Below the pieces are notes generated by a model, which was not told where the DNA came from, made no database searches, and saw only the letters and a list, made by a program, of their open reading frames with translations. Below are positions 1 to 6,169 of a stretch of 6,264 nt of DNA, piece by piece. Position 1 is the stretch's first letter. Each line of letters begins with the position of its first letter. The stretch comes from Thermodesulfobacteriota bacterium (lineage in GTDB: Bacteria > Desulfobacterota > S145-22), in contig JANTFN010000106.1 of the NCBI GenBank assembly GCA_024763435.1, forward strand, positions 1 to 6,264, in the 5' to 3' direction. Both the position numbers and the translations under genes were made by a program.

Positions 1-752
1 GCTCCGGCCTCGCTCGGCGTAAAGAACCCCACATACAGCCCCCCCATGACGAGCCCGAACAGGACAAGCATTTCTATGGAACCTTGAAGGGAAACAATTT
101 TTTCCCTGAAGGTAAATTTAGGGCCGGAAGGCCCCCATTTGGGGTTTTTGACGCAGAGAAAATAAACTGTAAGCATCATCAGTGTGGCCAGAATAATCCC
201 CGGAAGGACGCTCCCGAAAAAAAGTTTGGCAATGGATTGCCCAGTATAAATACCATAAACCACGAGGACGATACTGGGGGGAATGACAACACCAAGCGTC
301 GAACCGGCGGCAATGGAACCGGTTGTCAGAATGGGGTTGTATTTGTATTTATCCATTTCCGGGAAGGCCACGGATGTCATGGTAGCCGCTGTTGCCGTGT
401 TGGACCCGCTGATAGCGGCAAATCCGGCACACGCCATAACGGTTGCCATAGCAAGTCCCCCGCGGATATGCCCCAGCCACTTGTAGGCCGCATTATAGAG
501 TTTTGTATTGACATCGGAATAGAAACAGATTTCTCCCATCAGGATAAAGAGGGGAATAATCGTCAGGCCATAAGATGAAAAGGTTGTCCAGATATCATTG
601 CCGATCATCCCGAGCGCGGCGGTAGGGGTTACAACATATCCGACCCCGAGAAATCCAATCAGGGCCATGACAAACCCCACGGGAATTTCAAGAAAAAGCA
701 TGGCGGCCAGCATGATAACAATACCAAGAATTCCTGTCAGTTCCGGGCTCAT
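1..752 (-). CDS. dctM: TRAP transporter large permease subunit DctM (5' part, cut by window edge)
   Basis: This is the large membrane subunit of a TRAP transporter, the part that moves the substrate across the inner membrane using an ion gradient. 250 complete codons are visible from the ATG at 752, and the frame stays open to base 1, so the 3' part (the family is usually about 425-440 residues) lies outside the window. The start MSPELTGILGIVIMLAAMLF is followed by hydrophobic segments. Family-typical motifs include GxPVGF-like EIPVGFVMALIG (22-33), IIPLFILMGE (65-74), the small-residue stretch AAISGSNTATAA (112-123), AAGSTLGVVIPPSIVLVVYG (148-167) and GFFTPSEAG (242-250). The ATG overlaps the dctQ stop as ATGA (749-752), with GAGG seven bases upstream inside dctQ, so translation is probably coupled. 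No internal damage is seen. Assignment to the DctM family is firm; the substrate is unknown. Confidence 0.95.
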   Translation of the reverse strand, partial: MSPELTGILGIVIMLAAMLFLEIPVGFVMALIGFLGVGYVVTPTAALGMIGNDIWTTFSSYGLTIIPLFILMGEICFYSDVNTKLYNAAYKWLGHIRGGLAMATVMACAGFAAISGSNTATAATMTSVAFPEMDKYKYNPILTTGSIAAGSTLGVVIPPSIVLVVYGIYTGQSIAKLFFGSVLPGIILATLMMLTVYFLCVKNPKWGPSGPKFTFREKIVSLQGSIEMLVLFGLVMGGLYVGFFTPSEAG

Positions 753-1261
753 AGGGTTTCCTCAACAGATTTTTTCTTTAAAAAAAGCTGAATAAAGTCT
801 AATAATAGGATAAAGGCCAGAAAAGCAAATCCCACGGCCACGACGTAAATAAAGGGGAAGTAAATCAATCCAAGCGTTTCCGAGCGTTCCCCTGATTGCC
901 AGACAATAGTACCCCAGACGGTTGTCTGTCTAGCAACAATGGCAAAGAAAATCGAGGTTACAAGGTAGCTGATTCCATGGCTTATTTTCTGCCAGCGTTT
1001 TGAGTAATGGGTAGTAATGATATCAACGGCAATATGATTTTTACGCAACTGGGCAAATCCCAGGGCCAGTGCGGTGGTCAGTGCCCCGAAAAAGCCTATG
1101 AGCTCATAGGTCCCTTCGAGAGGATGCCATACGGTTCGAAGTAGAACATTGCTGAACCCTATCAGCATCATGAGAACGAGGGTTACAGCCGCGATAAATA
1201 AGAAGACACGGTTGATAAAAAACGCTATTTTCTTTAAGAAATCCATAAAACCTTTTTTCAT
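749..1261 (-). CDS. dctQ: TRAP transporter small permease subunit DctQ
   Basis: This 170-residue protein is the small membrane subunit of the TRAP transporter and pairs with DctM in the inner membrane. Four hydrophobic segments are visible at roughly residues 14-36, 50-70, 92-112 and 132-156, the usual DctQ layout. The region LRKNHIAVDI (72-81) matches the conserved R-x-x-HI-VD feature after the second helix, and E49/E53 precede helix 2. The start at 1261 (MKKGFMDF) has GGGAGG eleven bases upstream, inside a strong hairpin. An alternative ATG at residue 6 (1246) has AAAAAAGG four bases upstream and would shorten the protein by five residues. The gene lies 57 bp after dctP and overlaps dctM by four bases, giving the order dctP-dctQ-dctM. 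The family call is firm; the exact start is less so. Confidence 0.93.
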   Translation of the reverse strand: MKKGFMDFLKKIAFFINRVFLFIAAVTLVLMMLIGFSNVLLRTVWHPLEGTYELIGFFGALTTALALGFAQLRKNHIAVDIITTHYSKRWQKISHGISYLVTSIFFAIVARQTTVWGTIVWQSGERSETLGLIYFPFIYVVAVGFAFLAFILLLDFIQLFLKKKSVEETL

Positions 1262-1265
1262 AAGG

Positions 1266-1291
1266 GGCGGGACCTCCCGGGAGATCCCGCC
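1266..1291 (-). promoter_or_regulatory. Strong intercistronic hairpin between dctP and dctQ, covering the dctQ ribosome-binding site
   Basis: In the minus-strand transcript the bases 1291-1266 form arms GGCGGGA/UCCCGCC, then a U-G wobble, then CUC/GAG closed by a CCGG loop, about 11 pairs in all. On the plus strand the wobble position becomes a C-A mismatch, so the fold is better in the sense RNA. No U-run follows it in the sense direction (the next bases are CCTTATG), so it is not a standard terminator. The GGGAGG that would serve as the dctQ Shine-Dalgarno (1278-1273) lies mostly within the 3' half. Inferred role: protect the dctP message and hold down dctQM translation, giving an excess of binding protein over permease, as intercistronic hairpins do after other binding-protein genes. 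Confidence 0.6.
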
Positions 1292-1318
1292 TTTTGTTAA
1301 AAAAGAACCGGTATTCTC

Positions 1319-2353
1319 TTACTTGCCGAATTTCTTCTCATATTTGGCTTTCAGGGCATAGAGGTCGTCCAGAAACTTCTTACCGGGAAGTCCTGCTTTT
1401 TTCGTTTTCGCAAGATACTTGTCGATCATAACATGGGCCTTGCTGTTAATTGCCTTGTATTCTTTAGCTGTCAGCTTGTAAATTTTAACCTTGTATTTCT
1501 TTTTAGCCCAGGCAATGGCTTTTTCCCCGCGCGCATCTTCCATTTTACCTGTCCAGTAACATTGCTCGTCACTTAGATCATTAATAACTTTTTTAACATC
1601 ATCGGGCAGTGAATTCCATTTTTTCTTATTCATAACCACGGCGAAGGAAGTTGTGGGGCCGCCCATCAGAGTAACATTCTGGCAAAGTGATGCAAAGTTA
1701 AAATCCTTCATGACCTCTATCGAAGAGATAAGGCCTTTCACAACGCCTTTCTGGAGAGATTCCGGAACACTTGACATCGGCATAGCCACAGGCGTTACGC
1801 CCGCCGCTTTCAGGTATTTTCCGGAAATTCCCGTTCCTCTTATTTCCACGCCTTTCAAATCTTTAAGGGATTTAAGAGGTACCTTCGACATGATTTGACC
1901 TGGAGAGCAGGTAAACATCGTCAGTACTTTAAGTTTGGAAAAGGACGCTGGGCGGTATTTCTTGTAAAGATCCCACGTCACGGCGCTGGCAACAGCAGCA
2001 CTTGTAAATCCAACAGGCAAATCCACGGCCTCCATCAGGGGAAAGCGCCCGGGCATGTAAGGCGGGCAGGAACACCCGATATCAGCAATACCGGAAATAA
2101 CACCATCAAACATGTTCTTTGCGCCAAGCAGGGTGCCACCGGGATAGGTGCTGACCTTAACCTTTCCATTGGTTCGTTTGGCAACTTCCTTTGCCCACCG
2201 CTCCATCTGGGCGGCCGGAAAACTTCTTGATGGCGCGAAAAAGGCATAGCTGAGTTTAATCGTGGCCGCTCTTGAAACCGTCGACACACTGATTGTCAGT
2301 GCCACCGCAAGGAATAATACCCCTAAGATCTTAAAAAACTGTTTTCTTTTCAT
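1319..2353 (-). CDS. dctP: TRAP transporter periplasmic solute-binding protein DctP
   Basis: This 344-residue protein is the extracytoplasmic binding protein of the TRAP system and delivers an organic acid to DctQM. It has a clear Sec signal peptide: basic MKRKQFFK, a hydrophobic core from about 9 to 24, and a likely cleavage near residues 29-30 (SRA/A). The mature part starts TIKLSYAFF, typical of the family. Other family features are WAKEVAKRTNGKVKV (53-67), PGGTLLG (71-77), PPYMPGRFPLMEAVDLP (97-113) and EIRGTG (170-175); R172 fits the conserved arginine that pairs with the substrate carboxylate. VMNKKKWNSLPDDVKKVI (240-257) is the usual late helix. Length is normal. The start is supported by GGAGG (2364-2360) six bases upstream. 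It is first in the dctPQM operon, behind its own promoter. The substrate (C4-dicarboxylate, lactate, pyruvate or another acid) cannot be decided from sequence. Confidence 0.96.
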   Translation of the reverse strand: MKRKQFFKILGVLFLAVALTISVSTVSRAATIKLSYAFFAPSRSFPAAQMERWAKEVAKRTNGKVKVSTYPGGTLLGAKNMFDGVISGIADIGCSCPPYMPGRFPLMEAVDLPVGFTSAAVASAVTWDLYKKYRPASFSKLKVLTMFTCSPGQIMSKVPLKSLKDLKGVEIRGTGISGKYLKAAGVTPVAMPMSSVPESLQKGVVKGLISSIEVMKDFNFASLCQNVTLMGGPTTSFAVVMNKKKWNSLPDDVKKVINDLSDEQCYWTGKMEDARGEKAIAWAKKKYKVKIYKLTAKEYKAINSKAHVMIDKYLAKTKKAGLPGKKFLDDLYALKAKYEKKFGK

Positions 2354-2359
2354 TATCTT

Positions 2360-2364
2360 CCTCC
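2360..2364 (-). promoter_or_regulatory. Ribosome-binding site of dctP
   Basis: GGAGG lies six bases before the dctP ATG. Together with the signal peptide it fixes the start at 2353. It is much stronger than the sites in front of pta and ackA, in keeping with the high output usual for binding proteins. Confidence 0.8.
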
Positions 2365-2389
2365 ATTTTAACTGAAAAAATTAAAAGAA

Positions 2390-2410
2390 TTAACAGCCAC
2401 CTCCTTTCAT
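2390..2410 (-). other. Six-codon mini-ORF with embedded Shine-Dalgarno-like tract in the dctP leader
   Basis: In the leader of dctP the minus strand reads ATG, then codons for K-G-G-G-C, then TAA. TAAGG stands eight to nine bases before this ATG, so it could be translated. Codons 2-4 contain AAAGGAGGTG (2407-2398), a near-perfect match to the anti-Shine-Dalgarno of 16S rRNA, yet no start codon follows at a useful distance. The dctP start is about 45 bases further on and has its own site. This may be a leader peptide, a ribosome standby site, or chance. Confidence 0.3.
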
Positions 2411-2465
2411 TTTTTTTGCCTTATCCTTCCATTATAAGAAAAAGCATGACGACCGTCCCGGACAA

Positions 2466-2475
2466 TATGCGCATA
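2466..2475. promoter_or_regulatory. Palindrome TATGCGCATA just downstream of the predicted dctP transcription start
   Basis: This is a perfect 10-bp palindrome at about +11 to +20 relative to the start predicted from the promoter at 2492-2520. A repressor bound here would block transcription. It is short and AT-flanked, so chance is possible; no regulator gene is visible in the window. Confidence 0.25.
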
Positions 2476-2491
2476 AATATAACACGGGGTT

Positions 2492-2520
2492 ATGTTAAAA
2501 TACCTTTCCTGCCTTGTCAA
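2492..2520 (-). promoter_or_regulatory. Sigma-70-like promoter for dctPQM
   Basis: The -35 box is TTGACA (2520-2515, 6/6 match) and the -10 box is TAACAT (2497-2492, 4/6 match), separated by exactly 17 bases. The predicted start is near 2485, giving a leader of roughly 130 bases before dctP. The -35 box lies in the centre of the dyad CCTTG-A-CAAGG (2522-2512), and TTTCC/GGAAA arms flank it, so a repressor site overlapping the -35 is plausible. The position between ackA and dctP means the transporter can be expressed apart from pta-ackA. Confidence 0.6.
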
Positions 2521-2574
2521 GGAAAAACCACCCCTGTCACGCCACAATAGAAATGTCCTCTGATTTCAACTTCA

Positions 2575-2596
2575 GCCGTTTTTACTAAAAACTGGC
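2575..2596 (-). other. Stem-loop just after ackA (weak or no terminator)
   Basis: The sense RNA reads GCC-A-GUUUUU-AGU-AAAAAC-GGC, a nine-pair stem with one bulged A and a three-base loop, starting ten bases after the ackA stop. The stem is AU-rich and no U-run follows, so it does not look like an efficient intrinsic terminator. It could mark or stabilise the 3' end of the ackA message; some read-through from ackA into dctP is therefore likely. Confidence 0.35.
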
Positions 2597-2605
2597 AAAT
2601 CATGC

Positions 2606-3823
2606 TTAATTTATGGGCGCTGACTTGATGAGTTCTTCCGTCTGGAGGGCAATTTCCAGCTCCTCGTTCGTTGGAATAACAAGAACTTTTATTTTACTTC
2701 CGTCAGCCTGAATCTCTGAAACACCACGGGGCGCGGTTTTATTTTTCCCGTCATCGAGAATAATACCGAGATGTTCGAGCCCTTCACAAGACTTTCCCCG
2801 AATGTAGGGACTATTTTCCCCCACTCCGGCGGTGAAGACAAGGGCGTCAACACGGTTCAAAACAGCGATATAGGCACCAATATATTTTTTAATGCGGTAG
2901 GCGTACATTTTCAGAGCGAGCTGGGCATCGCCCTCTCCCGCCTCCGCGCGTTTCAGGATATCCCGGAGGTCACTGTTACCCCCCACGCCCTGGAGTCCGC
3001 TCTGCCTGTTCAGAAGAGCGTCAATTTCGTCAACCGTCATCCCGAGTGACCGGTGCAGGTAGAAGATAACAGAGGGATCAATATCACCGCACCGGGTCCC
3101 CATCATTAACCCGGCAAGGGGGCTGAAGCCCATGCTTGTATCCACCGACTTTCCGTCTTTAACGGCAGTGATGCTCGCGCCATTTCCAAGGTGGGCGGTA
3201 ATGAGACGGGTTTTCTTCAAATCCCTGCCGAGATGTTCCGCCGTTTTTCTGGCAACGTACCGGTGAGAGGTCCCGTGAAACCCGTAAACCCTTATGCCGT
3301 TGTCCCGGTAAAGGGTCCCGGGGATAGCGTAGCGAAAGGCCTCCTCCGGAAGGGTTTGATGAAAAGCGGTGTCGAAAACAGCGACCTGCCTCGCACGCGC
3401 AAACACCTCCATCGCCACCTCAATTCCCTTCAGGTTCGCCGGGTTGTGCAGTGGCGCGAGGGGAATCAATTTTTTAATCGAGGCCCGGACATCTTTGCCA
3501 ATAAGCGTCGTAGTGCTGAAATTTTCCCCGCCATGAACCACCCGGTGCCCCACCGCGTCAACCTCCGACGGATGCGGGATAACCCCGACTTCGGGGTCTG
3601 TCAGAAGCTGCGCGACGATTTTCAAGCCCGCCCTGTGATCCTTAACAGCCAGCACCCGACTGTGTTTCCGAACCTCCCCATCCCTGTAAACCCAGTGTGT
3701 GGCCTGGCTGTCTTTCTGGCCGATACGCTCGATACTCCCCCCTGCCAGGGCCGTTTGTCCCAGCATTTCAAACAACTGGTATTTTATAGAGGAGCTTCCG
3801 GAATTAATCACAAGAATTTTCAT
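2606..3823 (-). CDS. ackA: Acetate kinase
   Basis: AckA interconverts acetyl-phosphate + ADP and acetate + ATP in the cytoplasm. At 405 residues it is full length for the family. Expected active-site residues are all present: N7 in the N-terminal VINSGSSSIKY, R94 in GHRVVHGG, D151 in FDTAFHQTLP, H183 in YGFHGTSHRYV, H211 in AHLGNGAS, R244 in MGTRCGDIDPS, the ASKHA-type glycine loop FTAGVGENSP (330-339), and E388 in IPTNEELEIA. These correspond to N7, R91, D148, H180, H208, R241 and E384 of the Methanosarcina thermophila enzyme. The start is fixed by MKILVINSGSSS; the only nearby ribosome site is AAGGG with a long 11-base spacer, and a short ORF ends four bases before the ATG, so coupled initiation is possible. 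It lies downstream of pta, its usual partner. No anomaly is seen in the protein. Confidence 0.98.
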   Translation of the reverse strand: MKILVINSGSSSIKYQLFEMLGQTALAGGSIERIGQKDSQATHWVYRDGEVRKHSRVLAVKDHRAGLKIVAQLLTDPEVGVIPHPSEVDAVGHRVVHGGENFSTTTLIGKDVRASIKKLIPLAPLHNPANLKGIEVAMEVFARARQVAVFDTAFHQTLPEEAFRYAIPGTLYRDNGIRVYGFHGTSHRYVARKTAEHLGRDLKKTRLITAHLGNGASITAVKDGKSVDTSMGFSPLAGLMMGTRCGDIDPSVIFYLHRSLGMTVDEIDALLNRQSGLQGVGGNSDLRDILKRAEAGEGDAQLALKMYAYRIKKYIGAYIAVLNRVDALVFTAGVGENSPYIRGKSCEGLEHLGIILDDGKNKTAPRGVSEIQADGSKIKVLVIPTNEELEIALQTEELIKSAPIN

Positions 3824-3827
3824 GGTT

Positions 3828-3914
3828 TTATTTTCCCTTAAGGACCTCGGGAAGTTTGTCAGACAATTGTTTTAATCTTTGAGATTTCAGGTTGTCAAAC
3901 GCTATGCCCTGCAT
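3828..3914 (-). CDS. Possible 28-residue small protein or leader peptide between pta and ackA
   Basis: An ATG at 3914 opens 28 codons ending TAA at 3830-3828, four bases before the ackA ATG. It starts MQGIAFDNLKSQRL and ends EVLKGK; the middle is rich in K, Q, L and D with leucine spacing that would fit a short amphipathic helix. It fills most of the 122-bp pta-ackA gap. The ribosome site is poor (only purine-rich AAGAAAAAG about ten bases upstream). The AAGGG that serves ackA lies in its last codons, so translating it could help deliver ribosomes to ackA. I do not recognise the sequence. A 28-codon frame can arise by chance, so this is a candidate only. Confidence 0.25.
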   Translation of the reverse strand: MQGIAFDNLKSQRLKQLSDKLPEVLKGK

Positions 3915-3945
3915 ATCATGCCGCTTTTTCTTGAAACATCTTCAA

Positions 3946-6039
3946 TTAAGTATGTTGCGCCTGAACAGCCGTAATGGCCACCGTGTTAATGATATCTTCA
4001 ACGGTGCAGCCACGGCTGAGGTCATTGACAGGTTTGTTGAGCCCCTGAAGCACGGGGCCAATGGCGATGGCCCCCGTTTCTCTCTGGACGGCCTTGTAGG
4101 TATTGTTACCCGTGTTGAGGTCGGGGAAAATCAGGACAGTAGCCCGGCCCGCCACTTTCGACCCGGGCATTTTGGCCTGGCCTACCCGCTCATCAACTGC
4201 GGCGTCATATTGTATGGGTCCCTCAATCAGGAGGTCCGGCCGTTTTTTATTTGCCATTAGCGTGGCCTCGCGAACCCGCTCCACTTCTTCTCCCGTCCCG
4301 GAACTTCCCGAGGAATAAGACAGGAGCGCGACGCGGGGAAGAATTCCAAAGGCCTTTGCCGTGTCAGCGGAGGTAATGGCAATCTCAGAGAGTTCCCCGG
4401 CCGTCGGTTTGGGAACCACGGCACAATCCCCATAGATTAAAACCCTGTCTTCGAGGCACATGAAGAAAACGGAGGAAACAATGGAAACACCGGGTTTCGT
4501 TTTTATCAATTGAAAAGCGGGGCGGACGGTATGGGCCGTTGTGTGGACGGCCCCGGAGACCATGCCATCCGCATCTCCCTGATAAACCATCATCGTGGCG
4601 AAATAGGAAATATCATGCATCATCTCCCGCGCCAATTCCAGCGTCATTCCCCTGTTCTTCCTCAATTCTAAAAAGGATTGCGCGTAAGACTCAAATTTGG
4701 GGCAGGTAATCGGGTCGATAATAGAAATTTTGTGGAGGTCAATGGAAAGCCCCATTTGGTTAATGAGGGCCTCAAGCTCTTCCTGATTTCCGAAAAGCGT
4801 AATATCCACGATATTTCTTTCCAGAAGGGATTCAGTGGCCTTCAATATCCTTGGATCCGTACTCTCCGGGAGAACAATATGTTTTTTTTCGGAACGGGCC
4901 CATTCAAGCAGGTTATAGAGAAACCTCCTCGGGGGCATACCGCGGGACTGGATACGGCCAAAGTGCTCGAAAATAGCTTCCATGTCAATATGCTCTTCAA
5001 AAAGCCTCTTGCTAACCTTGATTTTGGGAAGGTTGTCAGGCGTAACATAGGAATGCGTGTTGTTGAGCCGGGTTACGGTTTCAAAGGTTTCCGTTTCAAC
5101 CGCGAGAATGGGCAGGACATTTGGCAGGCCGTCGAGGAGACGCTTCACGGTTGGATTGGGGCGTTCTCCCGTCGCCAGAATGAGGCCGGCAAGGGGCGGG
5201 TAATTTGTGGATTGATGTGCCTGAAGGGCGCTCAGGATAACTTCCCCGCGGTCGCCTGGTGTCACCAAAAGGGCGTGCGGCTTGAGGCGCGCGAGATAAT
5301 TCTGCATCTGCATGGCAATCACCATAAAGTGATAGGCCAGTTTATCCAAGCCTTCCGCACCGTATAAAATATCCGCGTCAAGCTGCTCCGCAATCTCCCG
5401 GATAGTGGGACTGGCGAGGACTTCGCTGCTGGGAACGACTGAAACAGTGATATCCCTGTCTTTCAAAAAGTTCTCCAGCCTGTGTTTTGTTTCATCCAGT
5501 TGAGATGGCTGCACGCGATTGGCCACAACCCCGACGACCGGGCATCCTTTTGCGTTGAAGGTGGCGAGGGCATTGCCAATGGTCGAGAGAAGTTCATCGG
5601 AAGAAATACCGGAGGCATTTGCCTGAATCAGGACAGGGCAATCGAGGTTGCGCGCTATTTCCGCATCCACGTTTGATTCGAAAAGCGCCAGGTCCTGGCT
5701 GTCGTCTGATCCCATACAGAGGACAAAATCGCATTTTTCTTTCAATTCACGGTATTTTTGAATGATATGATTTAAAAGATCATCATCACGCCGGTTCGCG
5801 AGGAGGCGGTTGGCCTCTTCAAGGGTAAAGGCATAGGTTAATTCGTAAGGGATGTTCAGGTTAAAATGTGTCAGCAAAAGGTCGATATTTTTGTCTCTAA
5901 GCGGTGCGCGGCCGGCTTTAATGATAGGACGGAAAATACCGATACGCTGAGTTGTTCTCGAAACCCTTTCAATAATGCCGAGAGAAACAAGAGATTTTCC
6001 GCAATGGGGTTCCGTTGTGGTCAAATAGAGAGAACGCAT
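3946..6039 (-). CDS. pta: Phosphate acetyltransferase, long form with N-terminal BioD-like and DRTGG domains
   Basis: Pta converts acetyl-CoA + phosphate to acetyl-phosphate + CoA and back. The start at 6039 gives 697 residues beginning MRSLYLTTTEPHCGKS, aligned with the usual start of long Pta proteins (E. coli Pta is 714). Domains: a BioD/cobyrinate-synthase-like P-loop fold at about 1-200, with loop E10-PHCGKS-16; a DRTGG domain at about 211-340 with VTPGDRGEVI at 259-268; and the catalytic PTA/PTB domain at about 373-694. The catalytic domain shows ADGMVSGAVHTTAHTVRP (from 490), SYSSGSSGTGEE (574-585), GPIQYDAAVDERVGQAK (607-623), PDLNTGNNTYKAVQR (639-653) and GPVLQGLNKPVNDLSRG (661-677). 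The upstream TTG at 6180 would add 47 residues but is itself the -35 box. No strong Shine-Dalgarno precedes the ATG. In other bacteria the N-terminal domains serve assembly and allosteric control. ackA follows. Confidence 0.97.
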   Translation of the reverse strand: MRSLYLTTTEPHCGKSLVSLGIIERVSRTTQRIGIFRPIIKAGRAPLRDKNIDLLLTHFNLNIPYELTYAFTLEEANRLLANRRDDDLLNHIIQKYRELKEKCDFVLCMGSDDSQDLALFESNVDAEIARNLDCPVLIQANASGISSDELLSTIGNALATFNAKGCPVVGVVANRVQPSQLDETKHRLENFLKDRDITVSVVPSSEVLASPTIREIAEQLDADILYGAEGLDKLAYHFMVIAMQMQNYLARLKPHALLVTPGDRGEVILSALQAHQSTNYPPLAGLILATGERPNPTVKRLLDGLPNVLPILAVETETFETVTRLNNTHSYVTPDNLPKIKVSKRLFEEHIDMEAIFEHFGRIQSRGMPPRRFLYNLLEWARSEKKHIVLPESTDPRILKATESLLERNIVDITLFGNQEELEALINQMGLSIDLHKISIIDPITCPKFESYAQSFLELRKNRGMTLELAREMMHDISYFATMMVYQGDADGMVSGAVHTTAHTVRPAFQLIKTKPGVSIVSSVFFMCLEDRVLIYGDCAVVPKPTAGELSEIAITSADTAKAFGILPRVALLSYSSGSSGTGEEVERVREATLMANKKRPDLLIEGPIQYDAAVDERVGQAKMPGSKVAGRATVLIFPDLNTGNNTYKAVQRETGAIAIGPVLQGLNKPVNDLSRGCTVEDIINTVAITAVQAQHT

Positions 6040-6068
6040 GATGTCTTGAAAATAGGCTGAATTTGTGT

Positions 6069-6149
6069 CGCTGTCAAGCTGCCGGACAGCAAAAAAGGGG
6101 ACGCGGATTAAGCGCCGGGAAAATTTGCAAAAAAAGAGGCCTTGACGCG
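6069..6149 (-). other. Possible structured leader of pta
   Basis: In the sense RNA GUCAAG (6146-6141) can pair with CUUGAC (6078-6073), extended on both sides by CGC/GCG with one bulged A if transcription starts early enough. The enclosed stretch includes the small hairpin-forming bases at 6090-6078 (GCUG/CAGC) whose 3' arm overlaps this pairing by one base. The predicted transcription start (about 6145) falls inside the outer arm, so the full stem may not exist in the mRNA. No known riboswitch class was recognised. Confidence 0.2.
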
Positions 6150-6169
6150 ACAATATAATGAGATATAAT
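6142..6169 (+). promoter_or_regulatory. Sigma-70-like promoter facing right, overlapping the pta promoter
   Basis: On the plus strand TTGACG (6142-6147, 5/6) and TATAAT (6164-6169, 6/6) are 16 bases apart, which would start a transcript near 6176 heading out of the window. It physically overlaps the pta promoter, so the two could not be occupied at once. The region is AT-rich, so -10-like matches are easy to find by chance; the -35 match and spacing raise the odds. Confidence 0.35.

Noticed and set aside
84..578. Plus-strand open frame of 164 codons opposite dctM
   Set aside because: It is antisense to a clear DctM membrane protein and its translation is glycine-, asparagine- and histidine-rich with no membrane or domain pattern, as expected of a shadow.
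1266..1298. Rho-independent terminator between dctP and dctQ
   Set aside because: The T-run (TTTTGTT) follows the stem only on the plus strand, where no gene is being transcribed toward it. In the sense direction the stem is followed by CCTTATG, and dctQM must be transcribed through it.
2431..2436. Second dctP promoter with a perfect TATAAT
   Set aside because: No acceptable -35 hexamer lies 15-19 bases upstream (TTGTCC is 23 bases away), and the promoter at 2492-2520 has better overall geometry. A minor start here is not excluded.
2354..2605. Sigma-54 promoter for the transporter, as found for some dicarboxylate uptake genes
   Set aside because: No GG/GC pair with the TGGCAC-N5-TTGCW pattern was found in the gap between ackA and dctP.
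3191..3841. Plus-strand open frame of 216 codons opposite ackA
   Set aside because: It lies antisense to a perfectly conserved acetate kinase, its translation resembles no family and has the biased composition of a mirrored coding strand, and it lacks a ribosome site or promoter.
4678..5367. Plus-strand open frame of 229 codons opposite pta
   Set aside because: It is antisense to the middle of Pta, has no recognisable motifs and no expression signals. The low stop frequency follows from codon use of the real gene.
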